Source of the DNA: G958296245 sp963664035
GTDB taxonomy: Bacteria > Chloroflexota > Dehalococcoidia > Lucifugimonadales > G958296245
Direction of reading: 5' to 3'
Length of the DNA stretch: 64,000 bases
NCBI GenBank assembly: GCA_963664035.2
Contig: OY760867.2
Span: 806,001-870,000, forward strand
In this document: positions 15,811-23,783 of the stretch, piece by piece
Numbering within the stretch: the first letter of the stretch is position 1
How the letters are laid out: every line of letters starts with the position of its first letter
The notes under the pieces: model-generated
Seen by the model: only the letters and a program-made list of their open reading frames with translations
Database searches by the model: none
Told to the model about the DNA's origin: nothing
Made by a program: the position numbers and the translations under genes

Positions 15811-16740
15811 CTAGCGCAGCCAGTCGCCGAACTCGGCCCTGAGGGCCCGCAGGCACGCCTCGTAGGTCTCCTCGTCCCAGTGCCGGTACGGGGAGAGCAT
15901 CGTGAGGGGCATCTCCAGGCCGGCGGCCCGCTTGAACATCTTGTCCCAGGCCCCATGTACCCGCGCTTCCAGGCCCAGCGGCGTGCTCTCGATGGCCGGC
16001 CCGAAGAAGGTCAGCACGGCGCGGCTCATCTTCGCGGCGAGGCGCTCGGCCTCGTCGAACCTGCCCGAAGCTCCCAGCCTGAGAAGCTCGTTTACCCGCT
16101 GGGGGAACAGGATTCCGCCCGACGATAGTATGGAGCACTCGCCGAAGCGGGAGCCCCTCGCGAAGGCGGCCTCCCCCACGAAGTGCTGCAACGAGGTCCG
16201 GGTGACCAGGTCCTCGACATCCTCCGGGCTGGCGCTGCCGGTCTTGGTGGCGACGAGGTTAGGGACCACGTCCTCTATGCGCCGGTAGTCGTCCGCCCCG
16301 AGGACACGCCCCGACATTCCGAGGTTGTAGTGGAGGAACCCGGAGTCGGGGAAGGCGCCGCAGACCTCCCTGAAGAAGACCATGTACTCCTCGTCGGTGA
16401 CAGTCCGCCACGAGGGAAGGCATACCTGAAAGGTGCGAAAGCCGGCGTTGTGGGCGGTCCCGATCCTCTCGACGGTCTGCGCCGTGGACATGGCGATGAC
16501 GCCGACCATAGGGTGGACGCCCTCGCGGTCCGTCTCCTCCCTGAAGACCCGCACCACGTCGCGGAACTGGCTCTCTGTGACGCCGTAGCCCTCCCCCGCT
16601 GTGCCGAATACGTACAGGTTGTCGAATGACTCCAGGGTCGCCCGCACCTCGGCGCGGAATACGTCCTCCATGAACCGTTGGCGCTCGTCCCACGGTATCT
16701 CGCAGCTCACCAGGACTGCTTGGTGGTAACGCTTGCTCAC
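15811..16740 (-). CDS. DapA-family (dihydrodipicolinate synthase-like) aldolase/lyase
   Basis: The GTG at 16740 follows a GAAAGG box and gives 309 residues. The TIM-barrel signatures are visible: FGTAGEGYGVT (carboxylate-binding loop), the LHYNLGMSG tyrosine and the Schiff-base lysine in ATKTGS (about residue 165). The family includes dihydrodipicolinate synthase, N-acetylneuraminate lyase and sugar-acid aldolases. The tyrosine context and divergent N-terminus suggest a catabolic lyase rather than lysine biosynthesis, but the substrate cannot be told. It is followed upstream by a VOC gene on the same strand. Confidence 0.88.
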   Translation of the reverse strand: MSKRYHQAVLVSCEIPWDERQRFMEDVFRAEVRATLESFDNLYVFGTAGEGYGVTESQFRDVVRVFREETDREGVHPMVGVIAMSTAQTVERIGTAHNAGFRTFQVCLPSWRTVTDEEYMVFFREVCGAFPDSGFLHYNLGMSGRVLGADDYRRIEDVVPNLVATKTGSASPEDVEDLVTRTSLQHFVGEAAFARGSRFGECSILSSGGILFPQRVNELLRLGASGRFDEAERLAAKMSRAVLTFFGPAIESTPLGLEARVHGAWDKMFKRAAGLEMPLTMLSPYRHWDEETYEACLRALRAEFGDWLR

Positions 16741-16766
16741 GCCATGACCTTTCTGAACACGCGGCG

Positions 16767-17126
16767 TCAGCCCTCCTGCTGAAGGAGCTGGAGCACGTTG
16801 CCGTCCGGGTCTCTGAACGTCGCCACCCAGCCGCCCCAGTGCTCCCTTTCCGGCGGCCTGATGAACTCGACGCCCCTGCGGCGCAGCTCCTCGTACTCGC
16901 CGTGGATGTCCCGGACGCCGAGGTTGATCATGACCCTGTACGGGTCCGCGCTCGCGCCGCTGACCTCGCGGTGCGAGCCGAGGCCCAGGCGCATAGTTCC
17001 CCACTTGAAGGATACGAAGTGGGGGCGCACCGAGTGGGGGGACAGTCCCAGGGCGCCAGTGTAGAAGGCGGACAGCCTGTCGAGGTCGTCCGTCCATACT
17101 ATTACGCCGGCGACGCCGTCTATCAT
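16767..17126 (-). CDS. VOC-superfamily (glyoxalase/bleomycin resistance-like) protein
   Basis: The 119-residue product is a single VOC domain: VIVWTDDLDRLSAFYTGALG at the start and ATFRDPDGNVLQLLQQEG at the end, where the final Glu is a usual metal ligand. Such proteins act as metal-dependent isomerases, dioxygenases or binding proteins; the substrate is unknown. It lies 26 bases upstream of the DapA-like gene and may be co-transcribed. Confidence 0.88.
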   Translation of the reverse strand: MIDGVAGVIVWTDDLDRLSAFYTGALGLSPHSVRPHFVSFKWGTMRLGLGSHREVSGASADPYRVMINLGVRDIHGEYEELRRRGVEFIRPPEREHWGGWVATFRDPDGNVLQLLQQEG

Positions 17127-17198
17127 CGCCGAGGTCTCCCGGGGCGCTCGCCGCCGGGGGCGTATTCGAGATTCGCGCGCATAGCTCCCGTAGGGTCC

Positions 17199-17228
17199 TT
17201 CACCTGTTCGGCACCATGGGCGTATAAT
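17199..17228 (+). promoter_or_regulatory. strong sigma-70-type promoter of the leader unit
   Basis: TATAAT at 17223-17228 and TTCACC at 17199-17204 are separated by 18 bases. It points rightwards, away from the VOC gene, into the short leader unit that ends at the terminator at 17352-17386. Confidence 0.65.
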
Positions 17229-17234
17229 ACAGGA

Positions 17235-17390
17235 CGAAGACCGAGAGGGGCGGATGAAAGTCTTAGTGGGGGGTCTTTAGAAAGGAGGTGCTGTGTTGGA
17301 CAGTAGTAGTAGGAGGTGTTCCGGGTAGGTGTTCTCCGGGATGCCTTCCAGGTAGGGCCTCGCTCAGGCGGGGCCCTACTGTTTTTCACG
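17235..17390 (+). ncRNA. putative short leader/attenuator transcript with two tiny ORFs
   Basis: A consensus promoter and a strong intrinsic terminator bound about 155 bases. Inside are two tiny frames with good ribosome binding sites: ATG at 17254-17280 (8 residues, MKVLVGGL) after GAGGGGCGG, and GTG/TTG at 17293-17328 (MLDSSSRRCSG) after AAAGGAGG. The second has three AGT serine codons followed by two AGG arginine codons just before the terminator, the layout of ribosome-mediated attenuators. No biosynthetic operon follows, only a 75-residue coiled-coil gene, so a stand-alone small RNA is equally possible. No known riboswitch or T-box motif was recognised. Confidence 0.45.
17352..17386 (+). 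terminator. intrinsic terminator
   Basis: A 12-base-pair stem (GTAGGGCC, a T-G wobble, CGC) closes on a TCAG tetraloop and is followed by TGTTTTT. This is one of the clearest intrinsic terminators in the window. Confidence 0.85.
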
Positions 17391-17466
17391 CACCATAGCC
17401 CGGCAGGCAGCCCGCTACGCCGCTCGACCCATTGGCTGGCGGCGTCTCGTGGTATACTGGCCTATC

Positions 17467-17694
17467 ATGACTCCCGAGCTAATAGGCATCGTGGTGGTTG
17501 GGGTCGCCGTCGTGGGCGTAGGAGTCGAGATGGTGGCGCTGTTCATGATGACACTCCAACGCATCGACCAAGGGTTCATCCAGATCAACAGGCGCTTCGA
17601 CAGTATTGACCGGCACTTTGACAGCCTCGACAGGCGCTTCGACCGGCTGGAAAAGCGCATGGCCGCACTCGCGCAGCAGCCCGTCACGAGCTAG
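17467..17694 (+). CDS. small membrane-anchored coiled-coil protein
   Basis: The ATG at 17467 gives 75 residues: one hydrophobic segment (about residues 5-27, ELIGIVVVGVAVVGVG) followed by a coiled coil with a seven-residue period, RRFDSIDRHFDSLDRRFDRL. Similar small proteins are common in bacteria and phages but have no settled function. It lies downstream of the leader unit and its terminator; an in-frame GTG at 17449 is a possible alternative start. Confidence 0.7.
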   Translation: MTPELIGIVVVGVAVVGVGVEMVALFMMTLQRIDQGFIQINRRFDSIDRHFDSLDRRFDRLEKRMAALAQQPVTS

Positions 17695-17739
17695 GCGCCC
17701 TCCGACAACGCCCCTCCGCCCCGTGGCGTCCGGCGCAGT

Positions 17740-19002
17740 CTACTGGGTGCGCGTACTTGGCCCCTGTTGCAGCGCGAGGCGCAGCACGTCGATGGCGTTG
17801 ACGCTCATGCGGGTGCGGTCCGGGCGTCCCCTGCCAGCGAAGTTATAGGAGCGGGCGATGGAGCGCTCGCCGTAGGTGACGGACATGTACGTCCTCCCCC
17901 GCGCCAGGTTCTGCGCCATGTCCCCGGGCTCGGGCACGCCGTGGAGCGCCAGGCCGTAGCTCGCGCCGGCGCGCAACCGCACGGCAGCCGCCAGCTCGCC
18001 TACCAGCCCTTCTGGGTCCCCCAGTAGCCGCTCCACCTCGTCTGAGTCGTGTGCCCCGGCCAGCAGCCTGCGGATGGATCCGACGTCGTTGCCTATGACG
18101 CCTTCGAGGAAGTGCTCGAAGCTGGCTTCCTGCACCCGCTCGGCGACGAGGCCGCTCGTGATGTCCTCGTACACGGCGACGGTTGCGCCCTTCTCGCGCA
18201 GCAGCCTGCCGACGACCTGCTCCATCGTCTCCTCGTCCTCGGCGAAGACGTGCCTTCCCAGCAGCGAGCGTATCTCCTCCGCGACCGGCGCGATGAGCTT
18301 GCGCGCCTCCTCGGTGCTGCCCGCCTTGGCGGCGATGCGAACGTCCACCTGCCCGGGGTGGGCAAGTACGCCCACCGTGGGGTTGCTCGACCCGGCGATC
18401 AGGGGCCCGATCAGGTCGTCCACCGCGCTCTCGCCGAGGTCGGAGACCTTCAGCACCTGGTACGTTATGACCTCCGAGAGATCGAACCTGCGCCGGAGGT
18501 ATGGGACGACCTCGTTGTCGAAGAGCCACTTCAGCTCGAACGGCACGCCGGGCAGGGCGAAGACGACGCCCCTGGGGTCCTCGACGATGAACGACGGCGC
18601 GGTGCCGTTGGGGTTCTTGACCGGGATGGCGCCCTCCGGGACGTAGGCCTGGCGCTCGTTGTTGGCGGTCATGATGAATCCGCGGCGGCGGAAGCGCTGC
18701 TCGATCTGGGCCAGCAGGTCGGGGTGGAGCACGAGCTTGCGGCCCGTCACGTCGGCTATGGCCTGTCTCGTCAGGTCGTCCTGCGTCGGCCCCAGGCCGC
18801 CGCCGGTGATGACCACGTCGGAGCGGCCCAGCGCCCTGCCTATGACGTCGGCCATGCGGCCCTGGTTGTCGCCGACGATGGTCTTGTAGTAGAGGTCGAC
18901 ACCCAGATCGGTGAGGCGTTGGGCCATCCAGGCCGCGTTGGTGTCGACGATCTGCCCCAGCAGCAGCTCGGAGCCTATGGATACGATCTCAGCTTTTGCC
19001 AT
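17740..19002 (-). CDS. cinA: CinA-family protein (MoCF domain plus CinA/PncC-like domain)
   Basis: The 420-residue product has the two CinA domains. The N-terminal MoaB/MoCF domain (residues 1-170) shows IVSIGSELLLGQIVDTNAAW, TGGGLGPTQDDLTRQAIADV and ALPGVPFELKWLFDN, associated with NMN/ADP-ribose pyrophosphatase activity. The C-terminal domain corresponds to nicotinamide mononucleotide deamidase (PncC). The usual AESCTGG catalytic motif is replaced by VYEDITSG near residue 280, so the deamidase activity is doubtful. It is the downstream gene of a Nudix-cinA pair (10 bases apart), consistent with nucleotide clean-up. Confidence 0.9.
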   Translation of the reverse strand: MAKAEIVSIGSELLLGQIVDTNAAWMAQRLTDLGVDLYYKTIVGDNQGRMADVIGRALGRSDVVITGGGLGPTQDDLTRQAIADVTGRKLVLHPDLLAQIEQRFRRRGFIMTANNERQAYVPEGAIPVKNPNGTAPSFIVEDPRGVVFALPGVPFELKWLFDNEVVPYLRRRFDLSEVITYQVLKVSDLGESAVDDLIGPLIAGSSNPTVGVLAHPGQVDVRIAAKAGSTEEARKLIAPVAEEIRSLLGRHVFAEDEETMEQVVGRLLREKGATVAVYEDITSGLVAERVQEASFEHFLEGVIGNDVGSIRRLLAGAHDSDEVERLLGDPEGLVGELAAAVRLRAGASYGLALHGVPEPGDMAQNLARGRTYMSVTYGERSIARSYNFAGRGRPDRTRMSVNAIDVLRLALQQGPSTRTQ

Positions 19003-19012
19003 GTAGCTATCC

Positions 19013-19462
19013 TCACTCCCCTGCCGGGTCGCCGTCCAGCATCGCCAGGAGGCCCTCCGGGACCAGCCTACCCCGTCCGGCCCTGAAGTCGGCCATCGGT
19101 TTCCAGAGCGCCTTGATCGGCGATCTGTCGTCCTCCTGACCCCAGATGGGGCAGCGGTCGTAGAGCGTCTCGTCCACCAGGTCGGCTTCGTAGATTAACA
19201 CGATCTCGTGGCCCTGCTCGCCGTTGACGACGAACAGGTTCTCGATCATGCCCAGCCACCGGACATCCAGGACCTGGGCCTGGATCTCCTCGGAGATCTC
19301 CCTGGCGGCGGCGGTTGCGCCCGTCTCCCCGAACTCGATGCGGCCGCCGAGGGGCCGGTAGTAGTGGTCGCGCTTCACGCTGTCGTAGCCCTCGAAGACC
19401 AGCAGCCTGTCGTTCCGCCTTACCACGCAGAGGGCTATGGGCCTTACCTCGCCGCTGGGCAT
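19013..19462 (-). CDS. Nudix hydrolase
   Basis: The 149-residue product has a complete Nudix box, GGRIEFGETGATAAAREISE then EIQA (about residues 39-62), which binds Mg2+ and cleaves nucleoside diphosphate-X substrates. The specific substrate is not evident. It lies 10 bases upstream of cinA on the same strand and is probably co-transcribed with it. Confidence 0.9.
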   Translation of the reverse strand: MPSGEVRPIALCVVRRNDRLLVFEGYDSVKRDHYYRPLGGRIEFGETGATAAAREISEEIQAQVLDVRWLGMIENLFVVNGEQGHEIVLIYEADLVDETLYDRCPIWGQEDDRSPIKALWKPMADFRAGRGRLVPEGLLAMLDGDPAGE

Positions 19463-19487
19463 GCGTCTCCCTCAGCCGGCGTCGTCT

Positions 19488-20579
19488 TCATCCGTACTTT
19501 TCGCGGAGCAGGGCGGCGCCGCGGCACATGTTGGAGAGCTTCAAGTAGGCCTCGTCGAAGTCCATGGGGTTCGAGCTGGAGGGAGAGAAGCCGCAGTCGG
19601 GGTTGAGGGTGATGCGCTCTTTGGGCACGTACTCCATCGCGCGCTCGACGCGGGCGGCGACCTCCTCGGGCGTCTCGACGTGGCGGTCAGTGTGGTCGAT
19701 GACGCCAAGGCCCAGCGTCTTGCCGGCCGGGAAGCCCTTCAGCGACTCGACCCCTCCGGCGTCGGGCGTGGCGTACTCCATGGCGAAGCGGTCGACGTTC
19801 ATGTCGCCAAGCGCGCCGATTACCAGGTCGTAAGGCCCCTGGGTGGCGTGCTTGCGGTTGTAGTGCGCGTGGCACATGTGCACTGAGAGGTGAACGTTCT
19901 GGACGCCCTTCACCGTCTCGTTGACGCACCTGACGCAGAGCTCTATCTCCCTGTCCACGTCCGTGACGCCCTCGCGCTCGCGGTAGGTCGGGTCCACGAG
20001 GAGGGCGAGCCAGGGGTCGTCGAGCTGGACGGCGTCCACGCCGATGCGCTCCAGCTCCAAGACCTCGTCGCGCACGATGGGGATGCAGGCCTCCATGAAC
20101 TCCTCGCGGGTGGGGTAGGCGCTCTTGGAGTGGGTGGGGCTCCACATCCGGCGGCCTATGGTGTACGGGGAGGGTACGGCCACGATGATCTTGCGTTCGG
20201 TGCGGGCGCGCAGGAAGCGCGCCTCGTCCGCGGCTATGGGGCGGCGCGGCTCCAGCTTCGAGACGACGGCCGGGTAGGCCAGCCCGCTGCCGCGCGGGGT
20301 CTCTATCTCGATCAGGTCGGGGGCGAAGCCGCTCACCGCGTCGGCGAAGACCTTGACGTAGCTCTCCCTGCGCCATTCGCCGTCGGATACGAAGTCCAGC
20401 CCGGCGCGCTCCTGCATGTGGACGGCGGAGGGCACGGCGGCGTCGAGGAGGGGGGCGGCCTCGGCATCGCCGACGATGCCCGCCTTGCGGTCCTCTACCA
20501 GGTCGCGCACCCACTGCGGGCGCGGGAGGCTTCCCACGACCATGGTGGGGAATATGACGCCGAGCCGCTCATCCGTCAT
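19488..20579 (-). CDS. MetE-like cobalamin-independent methionine synthase family protein
   Basis: The 363-residue product matches the catalytic C-terminal half of MetE and the shorter methyltransferases related to it. It begins with TMVVGSLPRPQWV and carries the zinc site: HMCHAHYN (His and Cys), a downstream Glu in MEYATPDAGG, and Cys in LNPDCGFSPSS. VQLDDPWLA is the substrate-side motif. It lacks the MetE N-terminal domain, so it probably uses a different methyl donor or acceptor. It starts 32 bases downstream of the TPP-enzyme gene; the AGGCGGC upstream of ATG supports the chosen start. Confidence 0.87.
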   Translation of the reverse strand: MTDERLGVIFPTMVVGSLPRPQWVRDLVEDRKAGIVGDAEAAPLLDAAVPSAVHMQERAGLDFVSDGEWRRESYVKVFADAVSGFAPDLIEIETPRGSGLAYPAVVSKLEPRRPIAADEARFLRARTERKIIVAVPSPYTIGRRMWSPTHSKSAYPTREEFMEACIPIVRDEVLELERIGVDAVQLDDPWLALLVDPTYREREGVTDVDREIELCVRCVNETVKGVQNVHLSVHMCHAHYNRKHATQGPYDLVIGALGDMNVDRFAMEYATPDAGGVESLKGFPAGKTLGLGVIDHTDRHVETPEEVAARVERAMEYVPKERITLNPDCGFSPSSSNPMDFDEAYLKLSNMCRGAALLREKYG

Positions 20580-20611
20580 TGCCGCCTCCTGGTGAAGGGC
20601 ATCATGGTCGC

Positions 20612-22291
20612 CTAGTGCCGTCCGCTCTTCCAGCGCGCTATGGCCCTCTCGCCGCGGGGGCTGACGGCGCGCTGGACTGGGACGTTGAGAAGGGCGGGCC
20701 GCCCCGAGGCGACGGCCCGCTCGAAGGCGGGCGCGAGCTCTTCGGGCGTCTCCACGTGCTGGCCGTATGCGCCGAGGCCCTCGGCCACCATGTCGTAGCG
20801 AGAGGGGTTGAGGTCCGTAGCTACGGGCTTGCCGTAGACGGCGACCTGTATCTGGCGGTCGATGCCCCATGCGGCGTCGTTCCCGAGGACGACGACTATG
20901 GGCAGGCCGTGCCGGACCGCGGTATCGAGCTCCATGCCGTTGAAGCCGAAGCCGCCGTCGCCGTTGAAGACGATCACGCGCCTGCTCGGGTCGGCCAGCT
21001 TGAGGGCGATGCCGGCCGGCACGGCCATGCCCAGCATTCCCAGGGTGGGGAAGTACCACCAACTCCTGGGCATACGGGCCGGCAGGGACGCCCTGCCGAA
21101 GTGGCAGAAGTCGCCGGCGTCGAAGACGAGGTGGTCGTCGTCGCGGAGCAGCGGCTTGAGGGTCTCGAAGACCCGCGCGGCATGCACGGGGGTCTCCGCA
21201 CGGGGCGTGGACATGAGGTCGTCGAGCCACTTCTCGCGCTCCGACTGCAGCTCGTCCGACCAGCCCAGGTCCGGCCACCTGTGGGCGCTGGCCGCTTGGG
21301 TCAACTGGCGCAGCACGGCGTCGGTGCTGCCGGCGATGCCGACGTCCGGGTCGCGGTTGCGGCCTATCTCCACCGGCGAGGGGTCGATCTGGACGATCTT
21401 CGCGTCGGGGGCGATGCTGGGGGGCATGGCGTAGCCGATTACGAAGTCCTGCTTGCGTCCGAGCAGGAGCACGAGGTCGGCCTGGTTGGCGAGCTGCGCC
21501 GCGCCGTTGAGGCCGGGGTCGTAGAAGCCTCGGCAGTGCGGATGGTCGTCGGGCAGCAGGCCCCTGGCGTCCCCCTCGGTCATCACGGGTATCCGCGTCG
21601 TCTCGGAGAACTCCGCGAGCGCCTCCCCGGAGCCGGAGTAGCTTGCGGCCGTGCCGGCGATGACCAGGGGCTTGGAGGCGGCCCGTAGAAGCGATATGGC
21701 GTCCTCGATGAGGGCCATGTCGGCCAGCGAGGAGGAGGCGGCGTCCGGGTCCGTCTTCTTGTGGAAGACGACCTCGTCTTCGTCGACGGCCTCGTCCTGT
21801 ACGTCTATCGGTATGGTGAGGTGTACGGGGCCGCGGCGTCCGTCGTAAGCGGTCTTCAGGGCGTGGGCGACCATCTGCGGGATGCGCCTGGGGTCGGTGA
21901 CCATCCACGAGCCCTTGGTGACGGGCGCCGCCATGGCGACCTGCTCGATCTCCTGGGTTGCGCCCCGTCCAAGGTCGGCGAGCGGCGCCGAGCCGCTGAT
22001 GGACAGCACGGGCCCCTCGGAGTGGAGGGCGCTGGTGAGGCCGGGGATGGCGTTGGCGAAGCCGGGGGTCGTGTACATGGCCACGCCGGGAGAGCCGGTG
22101 ACCCTGGCCCAGGCGTCGGCCATGTGGACGGCCGCGGCCTCGTGGCGGGTGTCCACGAAGCCGAAGTCCATGTCGCTGAGCGTGTCGAGCGCCGGCAGCA
22201 CGTGGTCGCCGGCAAGGGTGAAGACGGTCTGCGCCCCCTCGATCCGCAGGGCCTTGCCGAGTATTGTGCTTCCGGTCAGCTTTCGCGGCAC
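20612..22291 (-). CDS. thiamine pyrophosphate-dependent enzyme, acetolactate synthase-like
   Basis: The GTG at 22291 has GGGGGGAG six bases upstream and gives 559 residues; a TTG at 22312 is an alternative. All three TPP-enzyme domains are present: the catalytic Glu in DTRHEAAAVHMADAWAR (residues about 47-63), a central domain, and the cofactor motif GDGGFGFNGMELDTAVRH with the following NDAAWG. The family covers acetolactate synthase, oxalyl-CoA decarboxylase and benzoylformate decarboxylase. There is no small regulatory subunit nearby, so a catabolic decarboxylase or ligase is more likely than branched-chain synthesis. Confidence 0.88.
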   Translation of the reverse strand: MPRKLTGSTILGKALRIEGAQTVFTLAGDHVLPALDTLSDMDFGFVDTRHEAAAVHMADAWARVTGSPGVAMYTTPGFANAIPGLTSALHSEGPVLSISGSAPLADLGRGATQEIEQVAMAAPVTKGSWMVTDPRRIPQMVAHALKTAYDGRRGPVHLTIPIDVQDEAVDEDEVVFHKKTDPDAASSSLADMALIEDAISLLRAASKPLVIAGTAASYSGSGEALAEFSETTRIPVMTEGDARGLLPDDHPHCRGFYDPGLNGAAQLANQADLVLLLGRKQDFVIGYAMPPSIAPDAKIVQIDPSPVEIGRNRDPDVGIAGSTDAVLRQLTQAASAHRWPDLGWSDELQSEREKWLDDLMSTPRAETPVHAARVFETLKPLLRDDDHLVFDAGDFCHFGRASLPARMPRSWWYFPTLGMLGMAVPAGIALKLADPSRRVIVFNGDGGFGFNGMELDTAVRHGLPIVVVLGNDAAWGIDRQIQVAVYGKPVATDLNPSRYDMVAEGLGAYGQHVETPEELAPAFERAVASGRPALLNVPVQRAVSPRGERAIARWKSGRH

Positions 22292-22638
22292 GCGCTTCTC
22301 CCCCCTGGACAACGATGCGGAGCGGAGTCCGGCAACATTGTATTCCCGGCTCTAGGCGTGTCAAGCTGCGCGGCAGATGCGAAACGGGCCGGTTTTTCTT
22401 GCTGCTGTTACGTTCTGTAACATTTTGCCGCTTTCAGCTATGGCCCAGGTTACAGGGGAGGACGCGAATCCGACACTGGTGTAGCTGAATATGGCGCTGA
22501 CGTGACCGTATGTAACACTCCGTCAAGCGTCCTCATCCTGGCCGGTCGGCCACCGAACGATTCCCACGCGCTGGGGACGCCTGCTTTAGCAGAGATTATA
22601 GCACAAGAGTTCTCGTTGGGCCAAGCAGTGCGCACTGG
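22292..22638. other. non-coding gap upstream of the TPP-enzyme gene
   Basis: No supported gene. It contains short dyads: GTTAC-gttct-GTAAC near 22408-22422 and an 8-bp inverted pair TTCAGCTA/TAGCTGAA about 55 bases apart (near 22432-22490). Together with the family A element that follows, the gap between genes is about 550 bases. No convincing promoter consensus was found. Confidence 0.5.
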
Positions 22639-22759
22639 CCCGATTCCCCACCTAAATGGCGTTGGCGCTCAAAGGCAAGGGGAGGGCTGGTTTGAAACCA
22701 GCCCCTACGGGGTGATGGCCGATAGATATGGCGCTGAAGGTGGAGGTGAGGGATCTGGG
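22639..22759. mobile_element. MITE-like inverted-repeat element, family A copy 1
   Basis: A 121-bp element with imperfect terminal inverted repeats (CCCGATTCCCCACCT on the left; the reverse complement of the right end reads CCCAGATCCCTCACCT). The middle holds the hairpin GGGCTGGTTT-G-AAACCAGCCC. The flanks share ACTG, a possible 4-bp target duplication. It closely matches the element at 61637-61759 over its whole length and shares its core with the array at 47 kb. Confidence 0.75.
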
Positions 22760-22841
22760 ACTGCCCGCAGGATGCATAGCGCCGCCTGATTCCGTACGCG
22801 GCGCGAATCGGCTATCATGTTCGCGGCTGTCGGAGGAGCGC

Positions 22842-23145
22842 TTGGGTACCTTCACGCATCCCATCACCCTATACTCGCCAGTGGGCGACCGGATGGAGAC
22901 CGTCGAGGCCATGGTCGATACGAGCGGTCAACCTGAAGCTTGCGAACGGGCAGGTAGTGGAACGCCGCGTCGGGACCGTGACGGCTGAGATCGACGGCGA
23001 ACGGGAGTCCATCATCTGCGTGTTCGGAGACGCCGAGGCCACTCCACTAATCGGAGCGGTAACGCTCGAATCGTTCCTGCTGGCAGTGGACCCTGTGGAG
23101 CAGCGGCTAGTCCCGACGGAGGGCTACTGGCTCGGCGGGGCCTGA
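22842..23145 (+). pseudogene. decayed retropepsin-like aspartic protease gene
   Basis: A TTG after CGGAGGAG opens with GTFTHPITLYSPVGDRMETV and EAMVDT, the start of the retropepsin-like family found intact at 30.8, 35.6 and 36.2 kb. Right after the first DT of the active-site D-T/S-G motif the reading jumps: about 30 residues are missing and the rest (LKLANGQVVERRVGTVTAEI to LIGAVTLESFLLAVDPVEQR) continues in another frame to 23145. The deletion removes the active-site loop, so the gene should be dead. Confidence 0.75.
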
Positions 23146-23155
23146 TTGCCGGGAG

Positions 23156-23773
23156 CTATTGCAGGGGGCGGGAGCCTCCGGGGGTGGAGCCGTCGCTTGC
23201 GCCGGCGGCCAGGAGGTCTTCAACCCAGGATGAGACGGCGCTCTCGGGGATGTTTCCGACCCAGCGGCGCTCGACGATGCCGCCGGAGCCTATGAAGAAG
23301 GTCACCGGGAGGCCGACGACCCCATAGGCGACGGTGATTGCGCCGTCCTCGTCGCGGCCGTTGGGGTACGTGACTCCCAGCTCGTCGATATAGTCGCGGG
23401 CAGCCGCCTCGGAGTCCTGCACGTTTATGCCGAGGAACGTCACGCCGTCGGGCATGAAGCGCCGCGAGGCGCGCTCGAGGCCGGGCGCCTCCTCCCAGCA
23501 GGGCGCGCACCAGGACGCCCAGAAGTTGAGGACCACGGGGCCTTCGAGATCGGAGAGCGTCATCTCGCCGCCGTCGAGCAGGCCGATCGTGAAGGGGGGA
23601 GCATGGAGCCCGACGCGGGTCTCGCCGCTCAGCCCCGTGACCGGCTCCTGGCGCGTCAGCCCCCACGCCAGGACGGCGATCAGGCCCATCAGGGCCAGGC
23701 CGATGACGGCGACCACGGCGAGGCGGACGGCCGCCGGGGTCTTGCCTTCGCCGCTTTCCGTGGGCGTTTCCAA
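23156..23773 (-). CDS. TlpA/ResA-family membrane-anchored thioredoxin
   Basis: The 205-residue product has an uncleaved signal anchor (about residues 17-40, LAVVAVIGLALMGLIAVLAW) and an extracytoplasmic thioredoxin fold. The redox motif is WCAPC in VLNFWASWCAPCWEEAPG, with the cis-Pro loop in GVVGLPVTFFIG. Such proteins reduce disulfides outside the membrane, often for cytochrome c maturation, though no ccs genes are nearby. It lies 10 bases downstream of the acyl-CoA dehydrogenase gene. Confidence 0.9.
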   Translation of the reverse strand: METPTESGEGKTPAAVRLAVVAVIGLALMGLIAVLAWGLTRQEPVTGLSGETRVGLHAPPFTIGLLDGGEMTLSDLEGPVVLNFWASWCAPCWEEAPGLERASRRFMPDGVTFLGINVQDSEAAARDYIDELGVTYPNGRDEDGAITVAYGVVGLPVTFFIGSGGIVERRWVGNIPESAVSSWVEDLLAAGASDGSTPGGSRPLQ

Positions 23774-23783
23774 GGGCCTGCGC

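Noticed and set aside
17235..17390. T-box, SRP RNA or 6S RNA
   Set aside because: No T-box sequence (GGTGGNACCGCG), no SRP tetraloop motif and no long 6S-like rod were found; only a simple leader with terminator is supported.
22502..22789. 95-residue plus-strand ORF
   Set aside because: It runs through the family A element and has no ribosome binding site; composition is that of repeat DNA.
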